Positions 56,953-64,000 of a stretch of DNA of 64,000 nt are shown in pieces. The DNA comes from JAHFPN01 sp963765745. GTDB taxonomy: Bacteria; Pseudomonadota; Alphaproteobacteria; Rhizobiales; Xanthobacteraceae. Position numbers and translations under genes: made by a program. The stretch covers positions 248,001 through 312,000 of the forward strand of contig CAVXXM010000001.1 in NCBI GenBank assembly GCA_963765745.1. The letters run 5' to 3'. The notes below the pieces were generated by a model that searched no databases, was not told where the DNA came from, and worked only from the letters and a program-made list of their open reading frames with translations. Each line of letters opens with the position of its first letter. Position 1 is the first letter of the stretch.

Positions 56953-58266
56953 TCAACGGAACGAGAAGCCGCCGGAGGAGACGATCGGCGTCGAGCCCGG
57001 CAAGAGCGCGGGTGTCGCCGGCTTGTCTTTCTCTTCCGCGGGCGTCGTCGGCTGCGGCTTGCGCGGCGGCACGGCGACGGTCTGCGGACGGGGCTGCGGC
57101 GTCGGCACGGCGGCAGCCGGCGCGCTCCTGACCTCGGTGCCGCCGAACCAGCGCGCGAATATGCCGGGCTTCGATGCGGGTGCGGGAGCCGATGCGGCGA
57201 TGACCGACGGGCCTTGCGGCGTCGAAGCGGTCAGATCCTCGGACGGCGGACGGGTCGTGGCGGGGACCGAGCCCGGCACGGGCGCCGCCGCGACGAGACG
57301 CTGGTCTTCCGCCGGCATGCGCTTGCGCTCGATCGCCGCGGCGAAGACGGGATGCATGCCGCCGTCGCGGCCGGTGATGACCGGAACGGTGGCGACCCCG
57401 CGGCTCACCAGCGCGGCGTACTCGCGCTCGTCGGCGTCGCGCTTCTGGCTCACCGCCTGAGCGACCTCGAACGGCTGATCGATCGGCGGGCACGGACGCG
57501 CGGCGTCGAACGGCAGCGCCGGATCGAACGGGATCGCGTTGAACACGTATTTCTTGCCGCAGACGTCGACCTTGGGTTCCTGCCTGGCCAGCAGAAAGTG
57601 GTCGTTGCCTTCTTTCAGCATTTTCCAGAACGCTAGGTGCGGGCTGTTGCGGTGCTTGGCGAGATTCGCCGGCGTCATGCGAAACGGATAGGCCTGGACC
57701 TGGAAGGATTGCTGACCGGCCTCGAACGAGTCGCGCGCCAGCGCGAAAATTTCGCCGATCTGCTCGTCGGTCATGGCGTAGCAGCCGCGCGAGGAGCAGT
57801 CGCCGTGCACCATCAGGAGCGCACCGGAGCGGCCGTGCGCGCGGTCATAGGCGTTCGGATAGCCGAGGTTGAAGGCGAGATAATAGTTCGAACGCGGATT
57901 CATCAGGCCGGGGGTGATGGCGTAGAAGCCCTCCGGCGCCTGCCGGTCGCCTTCCCTGATCTTTGGGCCGAGCTCGCCGGACCAGCGGCAGATCGGGTAG
58001 GTCTTCAGGAGCTCGTAGTCGCCCGCGGCGGTCTGCTTCCAGACCTCGAGCTCCGCCTCTTCCTTGAATATCCGAAGCAGGATTTGCGACTGCTTGGTCA
58101 TCCCTTTCTGTTCGATGAGGGAGACGAGTTCGGGGGTCAGCGGCTTCATATGTTTGGGCTCGAGGCCCATCAAGCCGGCGGTTTCATAGTTGCAGCCGGC
58201 AAGTGCGAGAGTGCATGCGGCGGCCAACGCCGCGACACGCGCACGGGAGAGAATGGAATGGGTCAA
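56953..58266 (-). CDS. L,D-transpeptidase family (YafK-type) lipoprotein
   Basis: This 437-residue protein has a lipoprotein signal peptide (LALAGC, cysteine 25) and a catalytic YkuD-type L,D-transpeptidase domain (about 70-250). The catalytic motif is HGDCSSRGC, with H154 and the nucleophile C162. The C-terminal half is long and disordered, rich in proline and alanine. Related YafK/DpaA proteins cut or form links between peptidoglycan and lipoproteins. It converges on secA with a 24-bp gap. Confidence 0.87.
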   Translation of the reverse strand: MTHSILSRARVAALAAACTLALAGCNYETAGLMGLEPKHMKPLTPELVSLIEQKGMTKQSQILLRIFKEEAELEVWKQTAAGDYELLKTYPICRWSGELGPKIREGDRQAPEGFYAITPGLMNPRSNYYLAFNLGYPNAYDRAHGRSGALLMVHGDCSSRGCYAMTDEQIGEIFALARDSFEAGQQSFQVQAYPFRMTPANLAKHRNSPHLAFWKMLKEGNDHFLLARQEPKVDVCGKKYVFNAIPFDPALPFDAARPCPPIDQPFEVAQAVSQKRDADEREYAALVSRGVATVPVITGRDGGMHPVFAAAIERKRMPAEDQRLVAAAPVPGSVPATTRPPSEDLTASTPQGPSVIAASAPAPASKPGIFARWFGGTEVRSAPAAAVPTPQPRPQTVAVPPRKPQPTTPAEEKDKPATPALLPGSTPIVSSGGFSFR

Positions 58267-58404
58267 CGGAAACCCCCGGAAATGAGCACCACCCTCATGC
58301 TCATAAATCGTTACCCTTGACGGCTAGTTACCGCAAGCATCGCAGCGGGGCCGCTCCAAACAACGTGAATGAGCGGCTATTGGCAGGGATAGCCGCCGAT
58401 TCGG

Positions 58405-59358
58405 TCACAAATTGCGGCCAATCGCCAAGAATTTGCGCTGGCGGCGGGCGCGCACCTCGTCGTGCGAAAGCCCTTTCAGGCCCTCGAGCGCGCCGGCGAG
58501 CGCGTCGCCGGTGGCCTCAATTGCGGCATCGGGGTGGCGATGGGCGCCGCCCGGCGGCTCCGCAATCACCTCGTCCACGATGCCGAGACGCATCAGATCC
58601 TGCGCGGTGATCTTCATATTGGTGGCCGCCTCCTGCGCCTTCGAAGTGTCGCGCCACAGGATCGAGGCCGCGCCTTCGGGCGAAATCACGCTGTAGATCG
58701 CGTGCTCCAGCATGAGCACGGTATTGGCGGTGGCGATGGCGATCGCGCCGCCCGATCCGCCCTCGCCGATGATGATCGAGACATTGGGAACACCGAGCGC
58801 AAGGCAAGTCTCGGTCGAGCGCGCGATGGCTTCGGCCTGGCCGCGCTCCTCGGCGCCGATGCCGGGATAGGCGCCGGCCGTATCCACGAGCGTAACCACG
58901 GGGATCGAAAAGCGCTCGGCGAGTTCCATGAGCCGCACCGCCTTGCGGTAGCCCTCCGGGCGCGCCATTCCGAAATTGTGTTTGATGCGGGCTTCGGTGG
59001 TGGAGCCCTTCTCCTGGCCGAGCAGGCAAACGCTCTCGCCACGGAAGCGCGCAAAGCCGCCCAAGATCGCCGCGTCCTCGCCGAACTTGCGGTCGCCGGC
59101 GAGCGGCGTGAATTCGGTGAATAGGCGCGCGGCGTAGTCGGAAAAATGCGGCCGGTTCGGATGACGCGCGACGAAAGTCTTCTGCCAGGGCGTGAGATTC
59201 GAATAGAGATCGCGCAGCGCCAGCGCGGACTTCGCCTCGAGCCTGGCGATCTCGTCGGCATTGGCGGCGGCATCGCCGGCGGCGGACTCCGCCCGCAGCT
59301 CATCGAGCTTGGCGTCGAGTTCCGCGACAGGTTTTTCAAAATCGAGATAGGTGCGCAT
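58405..59358 (-). CDS. accA: Acetyl-CoA carboxylase carboxyltransferase subunit alpha
   Basis: This subunit of 317 residues works with AccD to make malonyl-CoA for fatty-acid synthesis. Typical segments are present: YLDFEKPVAELDAKLDELR at the start, TPWQKTFVARHPNRP, the crotonase-like core with LVDTAGAYPGIGAEERGQAEA and the oxyanion region IIGEGGSGGAIAIA. The ATG at 59358 was chosen because the protein then begins with the conserved MRTYLDFEKP. AccD is elsewhere, as usual in this class. Confidence 0.97.
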   Translation of the reverse strand: MRTYLDFEKPVAELDAKLDELRAESAAGDAAANADEIARLEAKSALALRDLYSNLTPWQKTFVARHPNRPHFSDYAARLFTEFTPLAGDRKFGEDAAILGGFARFRGESVCLLGQEKGSTTEARIKHNFGMARPEGYRKAVRLMELAERFSIPVVTLVDTAGAYPGIGAEERGQAEAIARSTETCLALGVPNVSIIIGEGGSGGAIAIATANTVLMLEHAIYSVISPEGAASILWRDTSKAQEAATNMKITAQDLMRLGIVDEVIAEPPGGAHRHPDAAIEATGDALAGALEGLKGLSHDEVRARRQRKFLAIGRNL

Positions 59359-59425
59359 CGGCCCATATTTTTGCGGCCGGGCGAAGCTGCCCGCCACCAA
59401 TAGGCGAGTCAAGCGAAGCGGCAGA

Positions 59426-60400
59426 CTAGTCGTCGGACAACGGATGCAGGTCGCGCACGAGGCTTTTCAGGCGCTCATCGAGCACGTGGGTATAGATCTG
59501 GGTGGTCGAAACGTCGGCATGGCCGAGGAGCTGCTGCACCACGCGCAGATCGGCGCCGTTCTGCAGCATGTGGCTGGCGAAAGCGTGACGCAGCACGTGC
59601 GGGCTCATCTTCGCCGGATCGGCACCGATCGAAACAGCGAGCGCCTTCAGCTCGCGGCCCACGTGCTGGCGCGTGACGTGCCCGCTCTCGCCAAAAGATG
59701 GAAACAGCCAGCGCTGTTCGCCGGTCGCCCGCTTTTTCCCTTTCGAAGCGGCGGCGCGAAGATCGAGATAGACGCGCATGGCGCGCCGCGCCGCGTCGCC
59801 GAGCGGCACCAGGCGCTCCTTGTTGCCCTTGCCGCGAACATTGATCGTCTCGGCATCGGCGCGCGCCGCGCCCGCGGGCAGCGCGATGAGTTCGGAGACG
59901 CGGAGCCCAGTCGCGTAGAGCACCTCCAGCAGACAAGCGAGGCGAGCGGCACGCAGGATTTCCACCGGGCTTACGTCCTTCGCCGCGACCGCGGCATGCG
60001 CTCCGGCAATCAGCGCCGTGACCTCGGCGACCGAGAGAACTTTCGGCAGCGGACGCCCGCGCCGCGGTCCTTCCAGCACCGCGGCGGGATCGGAGCCGCG
60101 CTTGCCTTCGGCATAAAGGAAGCGATGCAACTGGCGGACCGCGGAGAGACGCCGCGCGACCGACGTGGCGGCGAGGCCGCGGCGGCTCAGTTCCGCGAGA
60201 TAGGCGCGGATCTCGTCGGTGGTCGCGGCACCCGCGTCGCGTCCGCGTCCGGCGAGAAAACCCGCGTAGTCCTCAAGATCGCGCCGGTAGGCGTCGAGCG
60301 TGTTGCGGCTGGCACCGCGCTCGGTCGCGATCATGTCCAGGAAAAGTTCGATCAGGGCGAACGAGCGCCCCTCGCGCCGGGCATCGCGCCGCGCCGTCAC
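59426..60400 (-). CDS. xerD: Tyrosine recombinase XerD
   Basis: This 324-residue site-specific recombinase resolves chromosome dimers at dif with XerC. All catalytic residues are seen: R167 (TGLRVSELI), K191 (RGKGNKERL), H268 and R271 (PHVLRHAFASHML), H294 (LLGHADVSTTQIYTHV) and nucleophile Y303. The GTG start at 60400 overlaps the stop of a small upstream gene (GTGA), which supports this start. Its place beside aroK/aroB is the normal chromosomal setting, so it is not a mobile-element integrase. Confidence 0.93.
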   Translation of the reverse strand: MTARRDARREGRSFALIELFLDMIATERGASRNTLDAYRRDLEDYAGFLAGRGRDAGAATTDEIRAYLAELSRRGLAATSVARRLSAVRQLHRFLYAEGKRGSDPAAVLEGPRRGRPLPKVLSVAEVTALIAGAHAAVAAKDVSPVEILRAARLACLLEVLYATGLRVSELIALPAGAARADAETINVRGKGNKERLVPLGDAARRAMRVYLDLRAAASKGKKRATGEQRWLFPSFGESGHVTRQHVGRELKALAVSIGADPAKMSPHVLRHAFASHMLQNGADLRVVQQLLGHADVSTTQIYTHVLDERLKSLVRDLHPLSDD

Positions 60401-60540
60401 TTGCCGAGCCGGTCCTGTGGAATGGTCAAGGTCATCTCGCGCGGCTGCGGCTCGACCAGCGTAGCGAGCGCCCACATCCCGGCGAAACTCAAGCCGGCGA
60501 TGATCGCGACGATCGTCAGAAATCGGATGAGGCTCGGCAT
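60397..60540 (-). CDS. Small single-pass membrane protein coupled to xerD
   Basis: This 47-residue frame begins with ATG at 60540 and ends with TGA overlapping the xerD GTG. The sequence has one hydrophobic segment (LIRFLTIVAIIAGLSFAGMW, residues 4-23) and a polar tail (PREMTLTIPQDRLGK). Its position facing aroK is like small unannotated proteins often found there in rhizobia. No function is known. The coupling to xerD suggests a genuine gene. Confidence 0.7.
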   Translation of the reverse strand: MPSLIRFLTIVAIIAGLSFAGMWALATLVEPQPREMTLTIPQDRLGK

Positions 60541-60679
60541 CCCGAATGCGCCCGATTCGTCTTCACGCCCCACGTACGCGCGGAATAAGCGCCGTTTACC
60601 GTGTGATGGCAAGGTCCGGCGTATGATTGCCCGGCACGGCGGATCGTGTAGTTTCCGCCTCCAATCCGGAGAATATGAA

Positions 60680-61300
60680 ATGACCGGCGCAAGCCAGGGC
60701 GAGGACTCGGCGCGAAGCGTGGAAACGCTGCGCGAACGGCTCGGCGCGCGTTCGGTCGTGCTCGTCGGCATGCCGGGCTCGGGCAAGACCTCGGTCGGCC
60801 GCCGCCTGGCCCAGCGCCTCGAGCTTTCATTCGTCGATGCCGACACCGAGATCGAGAAGGCCGCCGACATGCCGATCGCCGACATTTTCAGCCAGCACGG
60901 CGAGCCCTATTTCCGTGCCGGCGAGGCCAAGGTGATCGCGCGCATCCTGGAAGGCGGCCCGCGGGTGGTGGCCACCGGCGGCGGCGCCTTCATGAATCCG
61001 GACACGCGCGCGAAAATCCACGCGCAAGGGATTTCGGTCTGGCTCAAGGCAGATTTCGCGGTGCTGTTGCGCCGGATCAAGCGCAAGAGCGACCGCCCGC
61101 TATTCATGAACGGCGACCCGGAGACCACGCTGAAGCGGCTGCTCGCCGAGCGGGAACCGGTGTTCGCGGAGGCGGACATCGTCGTCGTCTCGCAGGACAG
61201 CCCGCATGAGACCACGATGGAAGCGATCGTGACGGAGCTGGAACGGATGCTCGGGGGCACGCCACCCTCGCCCGGCGCGCCGAAGGAAGCGCGCCCATGA
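60680..61300 (+). CDS. aroK: Shikimate kinase
   Basis: This enzyme of 206 residues phosphorylates shikimate in aromatic amino-acid synthesis. Walker A is GMPGSGKTS near 30, followed by FVDADTEIE (shikimate-binding aspartate), the GEPYFRAGEAKVIARIL region and ATGGGAF, with the LID arginine in KSDRPLF. The ATG at 60680 has GGAG upstream. The N-terminal extension of about 20 residues is common in rhizobia. Its stop overlaps the start of aroB (ATGA). Confidence 0.96.
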   Translation: MTGASQGEDSARSVETLRERLGARSVVLVGMPGSGKTSVGRRLAQRLELSFVDADTEIEKAADMPIADIFSQHGEPYFRAGEAKVIARILEGGPRVVATGGGAFMNPDTRAKIHAQGISVWLKADFAVLLRRIKRKSDRPLFMNGDPETTLKRLLAEREPVFAEADIVVVSQDSPHETTMEAIVTELERMLGGTPPSPGAPKEARP

Positions 61301-62439
61301 GCGCCGGAGCCAAGGCGGTAGCGCGGTTCGCCCATGAAACCGTGCGCGTCGATCTCGGCGCCCGCAGTTATGACATCATGATAGGACCCGGCCTGATCGA
61401 CGAGGCGGGCGCGCGCATCGCCGCGCTCAGGCCCGGCACAGCAGCATTTGTGGTTACCGATACTAATGTGGCTAAAGCGCATCTCTCGTCCCTAGAGCGC
61501 TCGCTCGGAGCGGCAGGAATCCGCACGGCCAGTTTCGCAGTACCTCCCGGCGAGGGCTCCAAGGATTTCGCCACCCTGCAACGCACCGTCGATGCGATTC
61601 TGGCGGCCAAGATCGAGCGCAACGATCTCGTCATCGCACTCGGCGGCGGCGTGGTCGGCGATCTCGCCGGCTTCGCCGCGGCTGTCGTGCGTCGCGGAGT
61701 CGATGTCGTACAAATCCCGACCACGTTGCTCGCCCAAGTCAACTCCTCGATAGGCGGCAAGACCGGCATCAACACGGTTCAGGGTAAGAATCTAGTCGGT
61801 GCATTCCACCAGCCCCGCCTAGTGCTAGCCGACACTGGAACGCTGGACACCCTGCCGCCGCGCCAATTCCGCTCCGGCTATGCCGAGGTCGCAAAGTATG
61901 GGCTCTTGGGCGATGCGGACTTCTTCGCCGGGCTTGAGCGCGACTGGCGCGACGTGTTCGCAGGGCGCCACGCGCGCATTCAGGCAATCGCCACCTCGTG
62001 TCGCATGAAGGCCGAGATCGTCGGCCGCGACGAGCGCGAGAGCGGCGAGCGGGCGCTCCTCAACCTGGGCCATACGTTCGGCCACGCCCTCGAAACTGCG
62101 ACTGGCTTCACCGACCGCTTGCTGCATGGCGAAGGCATCGCCATCGGCATGGTGCTGGCGTTCCGCCTCTCGGCGCAGCTCAAATTTTGCGACCCCAAGG
62201 ACGCGGACCGGGTCGCCGCGCACTTCGCCGCGGCCGGGCTTCCGACGCGACTGAAGGACGTACCCGGCCAGCTTCCGGATACGGAAGGCCTGCTGGCGCT
62301 GATGGCGCAGGACAAGAAGGTGCGCCGCGGCGCGCTGGTGTTCGTGCTGGCACGCGGCATCGGCAAGGCGTTCGTCGCGGCGGACGTAGAGCCGGAGCGG
62401 GTTCGCGCGCTGCTCGACGCCGAACGCAATCGTCCCTAA
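61297..62439 (+). CDS. aroB: 3-dehydroquinate synthase
   Basis: This NAD- and metal-dependent enzyme turns DAHP into dehydroquinate. It has 380 residues with the NAD-binding ALGGGVVGDLAGFAAA motif, the IPTTLLAQVNSSIGGKTGIN motif and metal ligands in LNLGHTFGHALE and LLHGEGIAIGM. It is translationally coupled to aroK by a 4-base overlap and followed 14 bp later by the CorC/HlyC gene. Confidence 0.97.
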   Translation: MSAGAKAVARFAHETVRVDLGARSYDIMIGPGLIDEAGARIAALRPGTAAFVVTDTNVAKAHLSSLERSLGAAGIRTASFAVPPGEGSKDFATLQRTVDAILAAKIERNDLVIALGGGVVGDLAGFAAAVVRRGVDVVQIPTTLLAQVNSSIGGKTGINTVQGKNLVGAFHQPRLVLADTGTLDTLPPRQFRSGYAEVAKYGLLGDADFFAGLERDWRDVFAGRHARIQAIATSCRMKAEIVGRDERESGERALLNLGHTFGHALETATGFTDRLLHGEGIAIGMVLAFRLSAQLKFCDPKDADRVAAHFAAAGLPTRLKDVPGQLPDTEGLLALMAQDKKVRRGALVFVLARGIGKAFVAADVEPERVRALLDAERNRP

Positions 62440-62453
62440 ATAAGATCGGTCCC

Positions 62454-63743
62454 ATGGACGCGCTCGAACTCATCGTCGCTATTGCGATCTTCGTCTGTCT
62501 GCTCTTGTCCTTCTTCTTCTCGGGCAGCGAGACGGCTTTCACCGCCGCATCGGCCGCGCGCATGGCCGCGCTCGAGAGCGCCGGCGACAAGCGAGCGGCG
62601 ATCGTCAACCGTCTGATGGAAAAGCCGGAGCGCTTCATCGGAGCGATCCTGCTCGGCAACAACCTCGCCAATATCGCGGCTTCCTCGCTCGCCACCGGCA
62701 TCCTGCTGATCTGGTTCGGCGAGGTCGGCATTGCCTATGCGACGCTCGTGATGACCGCGATCATCGTGATCTTCTCCGAAGTCTTGCCCAAGACGATCGC
62801 CATCAATCATCCGGAGCGGACATCGCTGCTGTTGGCGCGGCCGATCGCCGCGATCGTGGCGTTTCTCGGCCCCATCACGCTCGCGATCGAGGCCATCGTG
62901 CGCTGGGTATTACGCATGGTCGGTTTCAAGCTGGAGGCGACCACCAACGTGCTCACCGGCCAAGAGGAGCTGCGCGGGGCGGTGGACGTTCTGCACAAGG
63001 AAGGCAGCGTGGTGCGCGAAGAACGCGACATGTTCGGCGGTCTGCTCGACCTCAAGGATCTCGTCGTATCGGACGTGATGATCCATCGCACCAACATGGT
63101 GGCGATCGACGTCGATAGCCCGCCCGAGCAGATCGTGCGCGAAGTGCTGGCCGCGCCCTATACGCGGATTCCGCTGTACCGCGACAACGCGCAGAACATC
63201 GTCGGCGTGATCCACGCCAAGGATCTGCTGCGCGAGCTGGAGGCCGCGGGCGGCGACGTGTCCCAGATCGACATTGCCTCGATCGCGCTGGCGCCGTGGT
63301 TCGTGCCCGACACCACCAGCCTGTTCGACCAGTTGAAAGCGTTCCTCAAGCGCAAAACCCATTTCGCCCTCGTCGTCGACGAGTATGGCGAGGTGATGGG
63401 CCTGGTGACGCTCGAGGACATCCTCGAGGAGATCGTCGGCGACATCGCCGACGAGCACGACGTCACCGTCTCCGGCGTGCGTCCGCACATCGACGGTTCG
63501 GTGACCGTGGACGGCGCGGTGCCGATCCGCGATCTCAACCGGGTGATGGACTGGAACCTGCCGGACGACGAGGCGACGACCGTCGCCGGGCTGGTCATTC
63601 ACGAAGCACAGCTCATTCCCGAGGCCGGGCAGATTTTCACCTTCCACGGCTTTCGCTTCCAGGTGCTGCGCAAGAGCCGTAACCGGATCACGTTGCTCCG
63701 CATCGCACCGCTGTCGCGGCCCGAAGCGGAAGCCGCGGAATAG
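62454..63743 (+). CDS. HlyC/CorC family transporter (CNNM-like, DUF21 and CBS domains)
   Basis: This 429-residue membrane protein resembles CorB/CorC and CNNM magnesium exporters. The N-terminal DUF21 domain (about 1-175) has four hydrophobic segments with SGSETAFTAAS and GNNLANIAASSLATG; a CBS pair (about 200-330, with VPDTTSLFDQLKAFLK) and a C-terminal CorC_HlyC domain (DGAVPIRDLNRVM, FTFHGFRFQVL) follow. It forms the third gene after aroK-aroB, the typical rhizobial order. A role in divalent-cation export is likely. Confidence 0.92.
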   Translation: MDALELIVAIAIFVCLLLSFFFSGSETAFTAASAARMAALESAGDKRAAIVNRLMEKPERFIGAILLGNNLANIAASSLATGILLIWFGEVGIAYATLVMTAIIVIFSEVLPKTIAINHPERTSLLLARPIAAIVAFLGPITLAIEAIVRWVLRMVGFKLEATTNVLTGQEELRGAVDVLHKEGSVVREERDMFGGLLDLKDLVVSDVMIHRTNMVAIDVDSPPEQIVREVLAAPYTRIPLYRDNAQNIVGVIHAKDLLRELEAAGGDVSQIDIASIALAPWFVPDTTSLFDQLKAFLKRKTHFALVVDEYGEVMGLVTLEDILEEIVGDIADEHDVTVSGVRPHIDGSVTVDGAVPIRDLNRVMDWNLPDDEATTVAGLVIHEAQLIPEAGQIFTFHGFRFQVLRKSRNRITLLRIAPLSRPEAEAAE

Positions 63744-63752
63744 GCGGCCTGA

Positions 63753-64000
63753 TCATTCGCCCGGCGCTTTCGCTTCGATCGCGAGCGCGTGCAGGCCGGC
63801 TTCCATCTCGCCGGCGAGCAGGCGGTTGACGATGCGGTGGCGCTCGATGCGGCTCTGGCCGCGGAACGATTCCGCCACCACGACCACGCGCACATGGGTG
63901 GTCTTTCCCGGAACCGCGCCTATATGACCGGCATGGCTCGCGCTCTCGTCGGCGACGTCGAGGCGCTCGGGCGAAAGCGCCTGGGCGAGCGTGTCGCGAA
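63753..64000 (-). CDS. bolA: BolA family protein (N-terminus cut by window edge)
   Basis: The visible 82 residues show the BolA fold: LDVADESASHAGHIG (the conserved serine/histidine and glycine), THVRVVVVAESFRG, then SRIERHRIVNRLLAGEM and LHALAIEAKAP at the end. BolA proteins work with monothiol glutaredoxins on iron-sulfur clusters, and in E. coli affect cell shape. The stop is at 63753 and the gene continues beyond 64000, where its start must lie. It converges on the CorC/HlyC gene. Confidence 0.9.
   Translation of the reverse strand, partial: RDTLAQALSPERLDVADESASHAGHIGAVPGKTTHVRVVVVAESFRGQSRIERHRIVNRLLAGEMEAGLHALAIEAKAPGE

Noticed and set aside
59426..60400. Tyrosine recombinase as the integrase of a mobile element
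   Set aside because: Catalytic residues, length and the accA/aroK-aroB setting identify XerD. No att duplication or phage genes are nearby.

Overview
The window is high-GC chromosomal DNA from an alphaproteobacterium, most likely of the Hyphomicrobiales (Rhizobiales), in or near the Bradyrhizobiaceae/Xanthobacteraceae. The evidence is one rRNA locus with the order 16S-Ile-Ala-23S-5S, a short helix-9 insertion in 23S, a DUF4167-ClpB-PrmC-PrfA-PtsP-LysC-UbiG-DUF1178-nitrilase-ComF neighbourhood, and an AroK-AroB-CorC block beside XerD. There is no phage, transposase or CRISPR signal.

Layout. Positions 1-19 kb are an accessory metabolic region: a sugar ABC-transporter ATPase, a hydroxyacid dehydrogenase, RadC/Map/SfsA, a D-erythronate-dehydrogenase-like enzyme, a short-chain dehydrogenase, a PEP-mutase-family lyase, an IlvD/EDD sugar-acid dehydratase, an aminotransferase, an acyl-CoA dehydrogenase, a KDG-type kinase, a KDPG-type aldolase, a lactonase-like amidohydrolase, a 3-hydroxyisobutyrate-dehydrogenase-like enzyme, a CaiB CoA-transferase and a Rid protein. 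Together these look like sugar-acid and lactone catabolism. Exported inhibitor-like proteins (AprI/Inh, MliC, DUF1311/LprI) are scattered among them. Four copies of a long intergenic palindrome lie in this part only. Positions 19-28 kb hold two membrane glycosyltransferases, an initiator tRNA, a CHAD protein, a dodecin, an amino-acid permease, an unknown exported protein, an esterase-like protein and a Bug-type binding protein.

Positions 28.4-34.2 kb are the rRNA operon on the minus strand, with a clear promoter and a perfect hairpin terminator. Positions 34.3-64 kb are mostly housekeeping: an M23 endopeptidase, ClpB, a MOSC protein, DUF4167, PrmC/PrfA, PtsP, LysC, UbiG, DUF1178, a nitrilase-like amidase, ComF, an NDUFAF5-like methyltransferase, a Flp-type pilin, MutT, ArgJ, a parvulin, SecA, an L,D-transpeptidase, AccA, XerD, AroK, AroB, a CorC/HlyC protein and BolA (cut by the window edge).

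Eight otherwise intact genes, including the normally essential lysC, carry ten apparent single-base frameshifts. The most economical reading is sequence error rather than gene decay, so these genes are annotated across the shifts. No wholly new system is evident. The most unusual local signals are a decayed tandem pilin, an atypical initiator tRNA, a Rid protein without its key arginine, a dodecin without its flavin-stacking tryptophan, a palindromic operator between two divergent catabolic genes, and a tiny membrane protein coupled to XerD.
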